Source: Dethiobacter alkaliphilus AHT 1 (GTDB lineage Bacteria; Bacillota; Dethiobacteria; Dethiobacterales; Dethiobacteraceae). Taken from it: a stretch of DNA of 64,000 nucleotides. Every line of letters begins with the position of its first letter. The stretch's first letter is position 1. Made by a program: the position numbers and the translations under genes. Under the pieces are notes generated by a model, which made no database searches, was not told where the DNA came from, and worked only from the letters and a program-made list of their open reading frames with translations. The stretch is taken from the NCBI RefSeq assembly GCF_000174415.1, contig NZ_ACJM01000014.1:1-64000 (forward strand). The letters run 5' to 3'. Positions 9,147-15,899 of this stretch are shown here, in pieces.

Positions 9147-10178
9147 GTGAGTAAGCAAAAACGATATTTGCTGGCATTGTTGGTGATTATTATGCTAGGT
9201 ACCCTCGTTGCCGGTTGTCCGCAATTGCGCAGGGCGCCGGAGATGATCCCGGCACCGGATCCGGAGCAGGATACACCGCTGGACCCCCGCAGGCCCGCTG
9301 CAGAACCTCCCCCAATTCCGGAGGAGATTGATGCCGGAGATAACCAGGAGCCCCGGTTGCGTGTCTTCATCGCTGAGGAGAATCAGGTAACTGAAATGGA
9401 AATGGAAGAATACCTGATGGGTGTGGTGGCTGCGGAAATGAATCCCGACTGGGATCAGGAGGCGCTGGCTGCTCAGGCCATTATTGCCCGTAGCTTTACT
9501 CTGCAAAAGATTGCCGAGGCCGGCGGAGTCCCTCAGCGAAATGCCCATGCATCCACGGATATCCAGGAGTTTCAGGCCTATAATGCAGACGAAATAAATG
9601 ATAATGTGCGGGAAGCAGTGGAAAGAACCCGCGGACAGGTAGCAGTTCACGGCGGGGAATTTATCCGGGGATGGTTCCATGCTTATGCCGGACCTCGCAC
9701 TGCACTGGCCGATGAAGGACTGGGCTTTGATGGGCCAAACCCACCGTACATCCACATCGTGGACAGCCCGGCCCAGGATATTATCCCGGAAGAGGAAAGG
9801 GACTGGGAAGAAAGCTTCCCCCTTTCTGAGGTGCGTCAAGCTGTCCAATCCATCACCGGAGATGATCCGGGAGAAGTAACCAGTGTGGAAATAGCCGATG
9901 AAGGTCCTTCCGGCCGTGTAACCGTCTTTCGCGTCAATGATGTGGAGGTGCCGGCGCCGGAATTCAGGCTGGCCTTGGGCAGCACCGAGATGCGGGCCAC
10001 CTTTGTGGATGAAATTGAGGTGGAAGGAAACGAACTGGTGATGTCGGGCACAGGCTACGGCCATGGTGTGGGCATGTGCCAGTGGGGTGCCAGGGCCATG
10101 GCCGAGGACGGCCAGAGTGCTGAAGAAATAGTTCAGTACTATTACGATAACATCGAGATAGTGAACCTTTGGGAATAA
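9147..10178 (+). CDS. SpoIID/LytB-domain lipoprotein (amidase-enhancer/lytic transglycosylase-like)
   Basis: This 343-aa exported protein has a lipobox, GTLVAGC. A proline-rich linker (25-65) leads to a SpoIID/LytB domain (about 70-340) with EEYLMGVVAAEMNP and GYGHGVGMCQWGARAMA motifs. The Glu in AAEM corresponds to the catalytic residue of SpoIID, which trims glycan strands during engulfment. Its position between HU and yabP is not that of Bacillus spoIID, so it is a paralogue. Its role in sporulation or cell-wall turnover cannot be settled from sequence. The start is GTG with AAGAGGAGG upstream. It is acidic, matching an extracytoplasmic location. Confidence 0.88.
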   Translation: MSKQKRYLLALLVIIMLGTLVAGCPQLRRAPEMIPAPDPEQDTPLDPRRPAAEPPPIPEEIDAGDNQEPRLRVFIAEENQVTEMEMEEYLMGVVAAEMNPDWDQEALAAQAIIARSFTLQKIAEAGGVPQRNAHASTDIQEFQAYNADEINDNVREAVERTRGQVAVHGGEFIRGWFHAYAGPRTALADEGLGFDGPNPPYIHIVDSPAQDIIPEEERDWEESFPLSEVRQAVQSITGDDPGEVTSVEIADEGPSGRVTVFRVNDVEVPAPEFRLALGSTEMRATFVDEIEVEGNELVMSGTGYGHGVGMCQWGARAMAEDGQSAEEIVQYYYDNIEIVNLWE

Positions 10179-10182
10179 AACG

Positions 10183-10209
10183 AAAAAAGGCGGCCTGGCC
10201 GCCTTTTTT
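10183..10209 (+). terminator. Intrinsic terminator after SpoIID-like gene
   Basis: AAAAAAGGCGG and CCGCCTTTTTT form a perfect stem closed by CCTGG, ending in T6. Confidence 0.9.
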
Positions 10210-10212
10210 CGT

Positions 10213-10240
10213 GCATAAAATCTTGTCCACATCATATTTA
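10213..10240 (+). promoter_or_regulatory. Candidate sigma E promoter of yabPQ
   Basis: GCATAAA and CATATTTA, 13 nt apart, resemble the -35 and -10 of mother-cell sigma E promoters. Bacillus yabPQ is sigma E-controlled, and a terminator lies just upstream. The match is approximate. Confidence 0.4.
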
Positions 10241-10280
10241 TGGAAATAGAACCAACATAGTGAAAAAGGGGGCCATAAAT

Positions 10281-10571
10281 ATGGAGCATTCTTACAGCAA
10301 ACCGCAAAGCAGTCATAAGCTTGTTATTCATAACCGGGAAGTCATGGATGTGACCGGAGTATTACATGTGGACAGCTTTGATGATGAGGAAGTTATTCTG
10401 GAGACAGAACAGGGGCTTCTGGCCATTCGCGGGGAAGATTTACACATTAAACAGCTCAACCTGGAAAAGGGGGAGCTGGGCATTGAGGGCTTGATTTTAG
10501 AGTTGGCATACTCCGACGACAAGCGGTTCCGTGATCGCGGCAAAGGCTTGTTCGAGCGTCTCTTTAAATAG
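10281..10571 (+). CDS. yabP: Sporulation protein YabP (spore coat/cortex morphogenesis)
   Basis: This 96-aa soluble protein of the YabP/YqfC family has the typical HKLVIHNREVMDVTGVLHVD start, VDSFDDEEVILETEQG core and GEDLHIKQLNLEKGEL-x-IEG segment. I start it at the ATG at 10281, which has GGGGG eight bases upstream; a GTG 21 bases earlier overlaps the presumed promoter. In Bacillus yabP is needed for late sporulation, and YabP and the membrane protein YabQ act together. yabQ follows directly. Confidence 0.93.
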   Translation: MEHSYSKPQSSHKLVIHNREVMDVTGVLHVDSFDDEEVILETEQGLLAIRGEDLHIKQLNLEKGELGIEGLILELAYSDDKRFRDRGKGLFERLFK

Positions 10572-10592
10572 GCTAAGCCGGGGGGGATGCCT

Positions 10593-11069
10593 GTGCAAGA
10601 TGCTTTTATTGCCCAACAGGTTCATACATTTGCCCTTACCATAATGCTGGGTCTGCTCATCGGCCTGGGCTATGATATGCTAAGGGCTGTGAAGCGCTTT
10701 ATTCGTTTTTCCCGTGGTATGCAGTTTATCGTGGATTTTCTGTTTTGGCTTTCCGTTACCGTTATGGTTTTTTTGGCGCTGTTGGCCAGTAACTGGGGAG
10801 AAGTGCGGATGTATGTTTTTATCGGCTTAGGCACCGGTGGAATTTTTTATACCCTGATTTTAAGCCGCTTTTGCCATTCCCTCATGGTTAGTATCCTGGA
10901 GAGAATCATTGCCTGCTGGCGATTTGTGACCAGGCCGATACGTGCGGCGTTTAGGGTGATTAAAGCCTTTGGCGTTAAAACGCGTGGGGTGCTGGTGGGT
11001 TGCAAAAAAGGGGCAAGGAATAAAATGGAAAAAATTAAAATTAAGATTAACAGGAAAAAGAAGGAATAA
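10593..11069 (+). CDS. yabQ: Spore cortex biosynthesis protein YabQ
   Basis: This integral membrane protein of about 158 aa has four or so hydrophobic helices in the first 105 residues, then a very basic tail (KIKIKINRKKKE). The QQVHTFALTIMLGLLIGLGYD opening (split for length) with YDMLR is typical of YabQ, which is required for cortex formation. I prefer the GTG at 10593, which has a G-rich ribosome site 5-6 nt upstream. The ATG at 10587 abuts that site directly and is less likely. Confidence 0.9.
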   Translation: MQDAFIAQQVHTFALTIMLGLLIGLGYDMLRAVKRFIRFSRGMQFIVDFLFWLSVTVMVFLALLASNWGEVRMYVFIGLGTGGIFYTLILSRFCHSLMVSILERIIACWRFVTRPIRAAFRVIKAFGVKTRGVLVGCKKGARNKMEKIKIKINRKKKE

Positions 11070-11145
11070 TCACCGGGAGCCGCGAATGAATAGTATGTGC
11101 CATAAGTTAACTTATTGCCGCCCCAGGCGGCAGAAGGGGCGTACT

Positions 11146-11496
11146 ATGAGAGCGGTGACGGCTGCAAAAAGCAAAAATTTAGCATATCTGCCGGGCGCCC
11201 GCGGAGGCCGTCCCTGGCAAAAACGGCTGATTATGGGCCTGATTCTTGTGGTGGTTCTTTATTTTGGCCTGCTCTTTGCTGCACAGTACTGGCGCCTTGT
11301 CCAATTTCGCCAGACACTGGATGAGATTGACGCGCAAATTGCCGGTGCCAGGGCACAGAACGAAGAAATGCAGGCAGAAATTGAACGGCTGCACTCGCCG
11401 GCCTATCTGGAAGAAATGGCGCGACAGGAACTGGGCATGGTCCGTTCCGGAGAATTATTGTTTTTTTTCCAGAAACCGGACAACCTGCCACAGTAA
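11146..11496 (+). CDS. divIC: Septum formation initiator DivIC/FtsB family
   Basis: This 116-aa bitopic division protein has a basic cytoplasmic N-terminus (about 30 aa), one transmembrane helix (about 32-52, LIMGLILVVVLYFGLLFAAQ), then an extracellular coiled coil (55-90) and the conserved PAYLEEMARQELGMVRSGE motif. DivIC/FtsB links FtsL and DivIB/FtsQ in the divisome. The ATG at 11146 has AAGGGGC upstream; an earlier in-frame ATG at 11086 would add 20 residues without similarity. A small GCCGCC/GGCGGC hairpin precedes the start. Confidence 0.92.
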   Translation: MRAVTAAKSKNLAYLPGARGGRPWQKRLIMGLILVVVLYFGLLFAAQYWRLVQFRQTLDEIDAQIAGARAQNEEMQAEIERLHSPAYLEEMARQELGMVRSGELLFFFQKPDNLPQ

Positions 11497-11518
11497 TTTT
11501 ATAAAATGCCCATTATTC

Positions 11519-11546
11519 TTGACAAATGGGTAAAAGCATATATAAT
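11519..11546 (+). promoter_or_regulatory. Sigma A-type promoter of yabR
   Basis: TTGACA (11519-11524), a 16-nt spacer and TATAAT (11541-11546) form a near-consensus housekeeping promoter 37 nt before the yabR start. Confidence 0.8.
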
Positions 11547-11583
11547 TAGGTTAGATAGTATTGCAAGGGGGAATTTTGTTCGT

Positions 11584-11985
11584 ATGTCTTTAGTTGTGGG
11601 CGCCATAGTAGAAGGAGTGGTTACTGGCATCACTCACTTCGGAGCCTTTGTACAGCTTGCCAACGGAGAAACTGGTCTAGTTCACATTTCCGAAGTCGCT
11701 GATTCCTATGTGAAGGATATCAATGAACACCTGCAAAAAAAGGATAAGGTTCAGGTTAAAGTCCTTTCCGTAGACGGAAATGGAAAAATCGGCTTGTCCA
11801 TAAAGCAGGTTAAGAGTGGTGGGGGTGGCCGCGGCCGTGGTTCCCAGAGCAAAGCTTCACGCCTTTCTTTTGAAGATAAGCTCAATAAGTTCATGAAAGA
11901 CAGTGATGAACGGTTGCAGGATTTGCGCCGCAGTACCGAATCCAAGCGAGGCGGTAAAGGATCACCGTTTCGTGTAAACTTATAA
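11584..11985 (+). CDS. yabR: S1 RNA-binding domain protein YabR
   Basis: This 133-aa protein has one S1 OB-fold domain (residues 1-75: VGAIVEGVVTGITHFGAFV, GLVHISEVAD, KVQVKVLSVD, GKIGLSIKQ) and a basic, Gly/Ser/Arg-rich tail that probably adds RNA affinity. It is the YabR/polynucleotide phosphorylase-type S1 protein always found after divIC. The start is set by alignment to the family; AAGGGGGA lies 12-13 nt upstream, a somewhat long spacing. It is transcribed from its own promoter and closed by a strong terminator. Confidence 0.92.
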   Translation: MSLVVGAIVEGVVTGITHFGAFVQLANGETGLVHISEVADSYVKDINEHLQKKDKVQVKVLSVDGNGKIGLSIKQVKSGGGGRGRGSQSKASRLSFEDKLNKFMKDSDERLQDLRRSTESKRGGKGSPFRVNL

Positions 11986-12021
11986 AAAACAAGTATCCCA
12001 TTCGGGATACTTGTTTTTTTT
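11984..12021 (+). terminator. Intrinsic terminator after yabR
   Basis: ACAAGTATCCC/GGGATACTTGT stem with ATTC loop and T8. It overlaps the stop codon. Confidence 0.95.
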
Positions 12022-12113
12022 GCAAATCGGGGACCCTCTGCGAGGACAGGCGGACCTTTTTTCGCATTTTTTTGCAAGATATTGCAGACATTATGACCTG
12101 GAGGGTTGACACT

Positions 12114-13007
12114 ATGCGTCATGCGGCCATTGATATTGGCACAAATTCAGTGCGGCTGCTGGTGGCCGAAGAAAACGGAGGGGCAATGCAGGCTCTGGAC
12201 CGCCAACTGCAAACCACCCGGCTGGGTAGCGGCTTGATGTCTTGCGGCGTTTTGCCTGTACAGGGAAAGGAAAGAACGCAGGAAGCCGTTGCCGCTTTTG
12301 TTCTTAGGGCAAAAGAGTTAAAAGCGGAGAAAATCAGTATTTTTGCCACCAGTGCGCTGCGGGAGGCAGAAGACGGCGCAGCGTTTGCTGTGCAGTTGGA
12401 GGAAGCTATTAACAACTCGGTGGAAATTATCAGTGCCCAAACCGAGGCCCGCTACAGTTATCTGGGAGTTATTAAAAGCCTGGGGGAGCAGGACCGCCTG
12501 GTGTTTGACCTGGGCGGCGGCTCCTGTGAGCTGATTTGGCCTGATGGAGACAGCCTTGCTTATCTTAGCCTGAAAATAGGGGCAGTGTATCTCACCGATG
12601 TATTTTTCCAACAGGACCCTCCTGATGCCGGGGAGGTGGACAAGGCGCGACGATACATCACAGAATGTTTGCAAAAAAATAGTTTTGACCTTAAACCGCT
12701 GGCAGGTGTGGGCGGAACCGTGACCAGTCTGGCTGCCATGGCGCAAAAGCTGGCTGTTTATGATCCGGCAAAGGTTCATGGCTATGCCCTGACCCGGGCA
12801 GAAATAAAAAGCCAGCTGAAAAAAATGCTGGCTTTACCTGTGGCAGAGAGGGGTATGTTACCTGGTATCCGCAAGGATCGCGCTCCTATCTTGCCTGCGG
12901 GTACCCTGGTAATTGATGTTTTGCTGGATATATGTCAGGCTGAAAGCCTGACGGTATCAGAAGGGGATATTCTGCTGGGAGCCCTGTATGCTAACGCATC
13001 AGCATAA
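12114..13007 (+). CDS. ppx: Ppx/GppA family exopolyphosphatase
   Basis: This 297-aa protein of the actin-like ATPase fold has AIDIGTNSVRLLVAE at residues 4-18 (phosphate loop 1), ATSALREAEDG, the FDLGGGSCEL loop and GVGGTVTSLAAMA. It is the short, two-domain form without the HD-type C-terminus, as in many Clostridia. It hydrolyses inorganic polyphosphate or the 5' phosphate of pppGpp; which one cannot be told. The ATG at 12114 has GGAGG seven bases before it. It converges with the DMT transporter gene, overlapping by 17 bp. Confidence 0.9.
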   Translation: MRHAAIDIGTNSVRLLVAEENGGAMQALDRQLQTTRLGSGLMSCGVLPVQGKERTQEAVAAFVLRAKELKAEKISIFATSALREAEDGAAFAVQLEEAINNSVEIISAQTEARYSYLGVIKSLGEQDRLVFDLGGGSCELIWPDGDSLAYLSLKIGAVYLTDVFFQQDPPDAGEVDKARRYITECLQKNSFDLKPLAGVGGTVTSLAAMAQKLAVYDPAKVHGYALTRAEIKSQLKKMLALPVAERGMLPGIRKDRAPILPAGTLVIDVLLDICQAESLTVSEGDILLGALYANASA

Positions 13008-13431
13008 ATTTTGTCCCGATTGCCAGCAGGATAACACCAACGGCCTTTAACCAGGAGAACGGGATTCTTTCCAGTCCAAACAATCCTAAATGATCGATTA
13101 GAATGGCGGTGCCCACCTGGCCCACAATAATGGCTGTTGTGGCCGAGGCGACTCCAACACGGCTGATGCTGGCAACTACGGCATAGATAATTACTACACT
13201 GATAAGCCCCCCCAGGTAAAGGTACCAAGGAGCCTGGGGAACTTTGCTTAAATTGCCCTGGCCAAGCCGGAAAAGAAACAGCAGAATGACCAAAGCAGCC
13301 GCTCCTATAATGTGGACGATAAATGTGGCTTCTAACAGCCCAACTATTTTACCCAGTCCGGTATTCAACGAACCCTGTACCGCCATGGCCACGCCGGCAA
13401 TAAACGCTATTAAAAGAGCAATCAAAAACAT
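12991..13431 (-). CDS. DMT-superfamily small transporter (DUF606/YdcZ family)
   Basis: This 146-aa membrane protein has five hydrophobic helices. The pattern FLIALLIAFIAGVAMAVQGSLN at the start and IILLAIGTKFML-like end are those of the YdcZ/DUF606 family, which has no established substrate. It is encoded against the surrounding genes. Start chosen at 13431: read on the minus strand, GGAAGGAG lies 10 nt before this ATG, while the upstream ATG at 13458 has no ribosome site. It interrupts the ppx-spoIIE neighbourhood and is probably a lineage-specific insertion. Confidence 0.85.
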   Translation of the reverse strand: MFLIALLIAFIAGVAMAVQGSLNTGLGKIVGLLEATFIVHIIGAAALVILLFLFRLGQGNLSKVPQAPWYLYLGGLISVVIIYAVVASISRVGVASATTAIIVGQVGTAILIDHLGLFGLERIPFSWLKAVGVILLAIGTKFMLMR

Positions 13432-13528
13432 TGTATCAAGACTCCTTCCTTTAAACATTACATATTTTGTGCGTCAGGCAAAGCGTCTATGCGGAAAAAA
13501 TTTTCCGGCAAGACTGCTTTTTTTTTTT

Positions 13529-13620
13529 TACCGAAAATTATAACGCTTGGCAGTTTGTGAAGCTGCTAAGGTAAACGGCACTGAAGCGCGTTAAGGAAGT
13601 TGAATAAGCGCCCTTTTCTT
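13529..13620 (+). repeat. Two-hairpin intergenic element, degenerate copy 3
   Basis: It contains AAAATTATAACGCTT, GAAGCTGCTAAGGTAA and GGAAGTTGAATAAGCG in the usual order and spacing. The outer stem is reduced to CCG/CGG, the inner hairpin has two mismatches and the second stem is only GCGC/GCGC. It lies in the leader region of feoB. Confidence 0.75.
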
Positions 13621-13650
13621 GCATATGTATGCCTATGAGGGGGGACGTCA

Positions 13651-15552
13651 ATGAAAACGGTGGCTTTGCTGGGCAACCCCAATGTAGGTAAAAGTGTGCT
13701 CTTCTATCATTTAACAGGTAATTACGTAACCGTTTCCAACTATCCCGGGACAACTGTGGAAATTTCCCGTGGGTTGGCTAACTTATACGGCAAAACACTT
13801 ATGATATATGATACACCGGGGATGTACAGCCTGTCTCCGGTCACAGAAGAAGAAGCGGTGACCCGGCGTCTACTTATGGAAAATCCACCGGATGTGGTGG
13901 TCCATGTGGTGGATGCCAAAAACCTGCCGCGCATGCTGCCGCTTACCCTGGAGCTGATGGATTGCGGTTTTCCGGTGATTTTGGTGCTGAACATGATGGA
14001 TGAAGCGGAAAAGCTGGGTGTACGCATCCACGTTGCTGAACTGGCAACCCGGCTGGGAATCCCTGTATTGGAGGCCGCTTTTGTGGAGGGCCGCGGTACC
14101 CAGATGCTTAAACGCAAGATAAGCCAAATGGTTACTACGGGCAAAAAGGTTACACCACCTGTGCAGGGAGTTTCCGCTGCAGTACAAAGGCTAGGCCAGT
14201 CCCTGAAAGAAAACTATTCTCTGCCCAAAACTATGATAGCCCGTTTTTTGCTGGAAGAAGACCGGGAAATCACAAGCCTGGTACGGAAAAGAGAAGGGCG
14301 CAGCGTAGTGGAACATATCTCGGGACAACAGGATGATAGCCTTCAGTATCATTTCGCCATGCAGCGCCATCAGCAAGCTGAGCAAATCCTGTCCGGTATT
14401 TTTACCATGGGAACCGATAGCAGCCGCGGATGGCTGGACCGCTTCACCCTGAACCCACTGGGCGGATTTTTGGTGACCGCCATGATACTGTATGTGGGGC
14501 TGTACCTTTTGGTAGGCCGTTTTGGCGCAGGCACGCTGGTGGATTTATTGGAAGGAACTCTTTTGGGACAGATGATTATTCCCCAGCTGGTGAGATGGGT
14601 GGAAGCATTTCTCCCCTGGCCGGCGGTACAGGAGTTACTTGCCGGTGAGTTTGGCGTGCTGACATTGGGGTTTCGCTATGCCTTTGGCATTATCTTACCC
14701 ATTGTGGGAACCTTTTTCTTTGTTTTTGCCGTATTGGAGGATACCGGATATTTGCCAAGACTGGCCTATTGGGTTGATCAGTATATGGCAAAGCTGGGCT
14801 TAAACGGCAGAGCAGTCATTCCTTTAACCCTGGGTTTAGGCTGCGGCACCATGGCGGTGCTGGTAACCAGAACACTGGAATCGGCCCGGGAGAGGTTTAT
14901 TGCCACTTTTCTTTTGGCGCTGGCAATCCCCTGCTCAGCGCAGTTAGGATTGATATTAGCCTTATTGTCCGCAGAGCCTGTGTTCTTACTGATATGGGTT
15001 TGTGTGGTGGGTGCAGTCTTTTTGTTTGCCGGGCAAATTCTTCATGCCGTACTGCCGGGGTACCGTCCACCATTTTTTATGGAACTGCCGCCGCTGCGCT
15101 TTCCTTCATTGAATGCAATTTTTCAAAAAACGCTGGCGAGAATGCGCTGGTATTTCCTGGAGATTATCCCCGTTTTTTTGGTGGTAAGCCTGGTTCTGTT
15201 TACGCTGGGGCAGTTGGGGCAGCTAGACCGACTGGCAGCGTTGCTGGCGCCACTTCTGGGCAGGATGGGTTTACCGGACGACCTGTCGTTGGTTTTTCTC
15301 TATGGCTTTTTCCGGCGGGATTATGGTGCAGCCGGGCTCTTTGACCTGTATCGCGGGGGTTTTTTAGACGGTGCTCAACTGTTGGTGGCGGCGGTGGTGC
15401 TGACCCTGTTTTTCCCCTGCCTTGCGCAGCTGGGTGTTATGATTCGCGAGCGCGGTATCGGTATATCCATGTTGATTCTGCTTTTGGTGTCCATTTTGGC
15501 CTTTGGTACCGGCCTGCTTCTCAGCACGGTATTGGGTCTGGCAACTTTTTAG
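13651..15552 (+). CDS. feoB: Ferrous iron transporter FeoB (divergent form)
   Basis: This 633-aa protein has a G-protein domain at the N-terminus: GNPNVGKS (8-15), YPGTT switch (31-35 region), DTPGM and NMMD motifs. A helical linker runs to about residue 250. The membrane part (about 265-633) has two Gate repeats. The membrane core departs from typical FeoB: where most have GFGCNVPA, this has GLGCGTMAVLVTRTLES, and the second half reads IPCSAQL. It is shorter than many FeoBs. feoA follows 11 bp downstream, which supports Fe(II) uptake energised or gated by GTP; another divalent metal is possible. ATG with GAGGGGGG upstream. Confidence 0.88.
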   Translation: MKTVALLGNPNVGKSVLFYHLTGNYVTVSNYPGTTVEISRGLANLYGKTLMIYDTPGMYSLSPVTEEEAVTRRLLMENPPDVVVHVVDAKNLPRMLPLTLELMDCGFPVILVLNMMDEAEKLGVRIHVAELATRLGIPVLEAAFVEGRGTQMLKRKISQMVTTGKKVTPPVQGVSAAVQRLGQSLKENYSLPKTMIARFLLEEDREITSLVRKREGRSVVEHISGQQDDSLQYHFAMQRHQQAEQILSGIFTMGTDSSRGWLDRFTLNPLGGFLVTAMILYVGLYLLVGRFGAGTLVDLLEGTLLGQMIIPQLVRWVEAFLPWPAVQELLAGEFGVLTLGFRYAFGIILPIVGTFFFVFAVLEDTGYLPRLAYWVDQYMAKLGLNGRAVIPLTLGLGCGTMAVLVTRTLESARERFIATFLLALAIPCSAQLGLILALLSAEPVFLLIWVCVVGAVFLFAGQILHAVLPGYRPPFFMELPPLRFPSLNAIFQKTLARMRWYFLEIIPVFLVVSLVLFTLGQLGQLDRLAALLAPLLGRMGLPDDLSLVFLYGFFRRDYGAAGLFDLYRGGFLDGAQLLVAAVVLTLFFPCLAQLGVMIRERGIGISMLILLLVSILAFGTGLLLSTVLGLATF

Positions 15553-15563
15553 GGAGTGATGTT

Positions 15564-15800
15564 ATGGCCAGCCGTATTTCTCTGGATAAATGCCGTGTCG
15601 GGGACACGGGGAAAATCACTGAATTAGGAACTAAAGACCGCACAATCCTTGGTAAACTGATGAGTCTCGGCATAGTTCCGGGGGTGAGGGTGCGCTTGCT
15701 GAGGCGTGGCCCCGGTTTTCTGGTGCAGGCCGGGCACACTAAAGTGGCCTTGGATCAAAGGTTTGCCGCCCATATTATTATGGAAATAAATAGGAGGTAA
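15564..15800 (+). CDS. feoA: FeoA-family SH3-like protein
   Basis: This 78-aa cytosolic partner of FeoB has the FeoA signature LGIVPGVRVRLLRRGPGFLV (reading MSLGIVPG then R-V-R-L) with an SH3-like beta barrel. It is co-transcribed with feoB. Its stop lies one base before the Spo0A-type box of the spoIIE promoter. Confidence 0.92.
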   Translation: MASRISLDKCRVGDTGKITELGTKDRTILGKLMSLGIVPGVRVRLLRRGPGFLVQAGHTKVALDQRFAAHIIMEINRR

Positions 15801-15868
15801 TTTGTCGAAAAGTTTTTTGCTTCCCCTGCCCCGCTTTGACAAATTCCTGTGCATAAAGATTCTATAAT
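15801..15868 (+). promoter_or_regulatory. spoIIE promoter with two Spo0A boxes
   Basis: TTTGTCGAA at 15801-15809 is a perfect 0A box. A second box (TTTGTCAAA on the minus strand, 15835-15843) overlaps the -35. TTGACA (15836-15841) and TATAAT (15863-15868) are separated by 21 bp, the unusual spacing known for Spo0A-activated sigma A promoters of Bacillus spoIIE and spoIIG. Confidence 0.85.
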
Positions 15869-15899
15869 GTGAAGAAGGTGAACATAAAGGGGGGTTCTT

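Noticed and set aside
9195-10331. Long minus-strand frame of about 378 codons opposite the SpoIID-like gene
   Set aside because: The plus-strand frame has a lipoprotein signal, family motifs and a ribosome site; the opposite frame has none of these.
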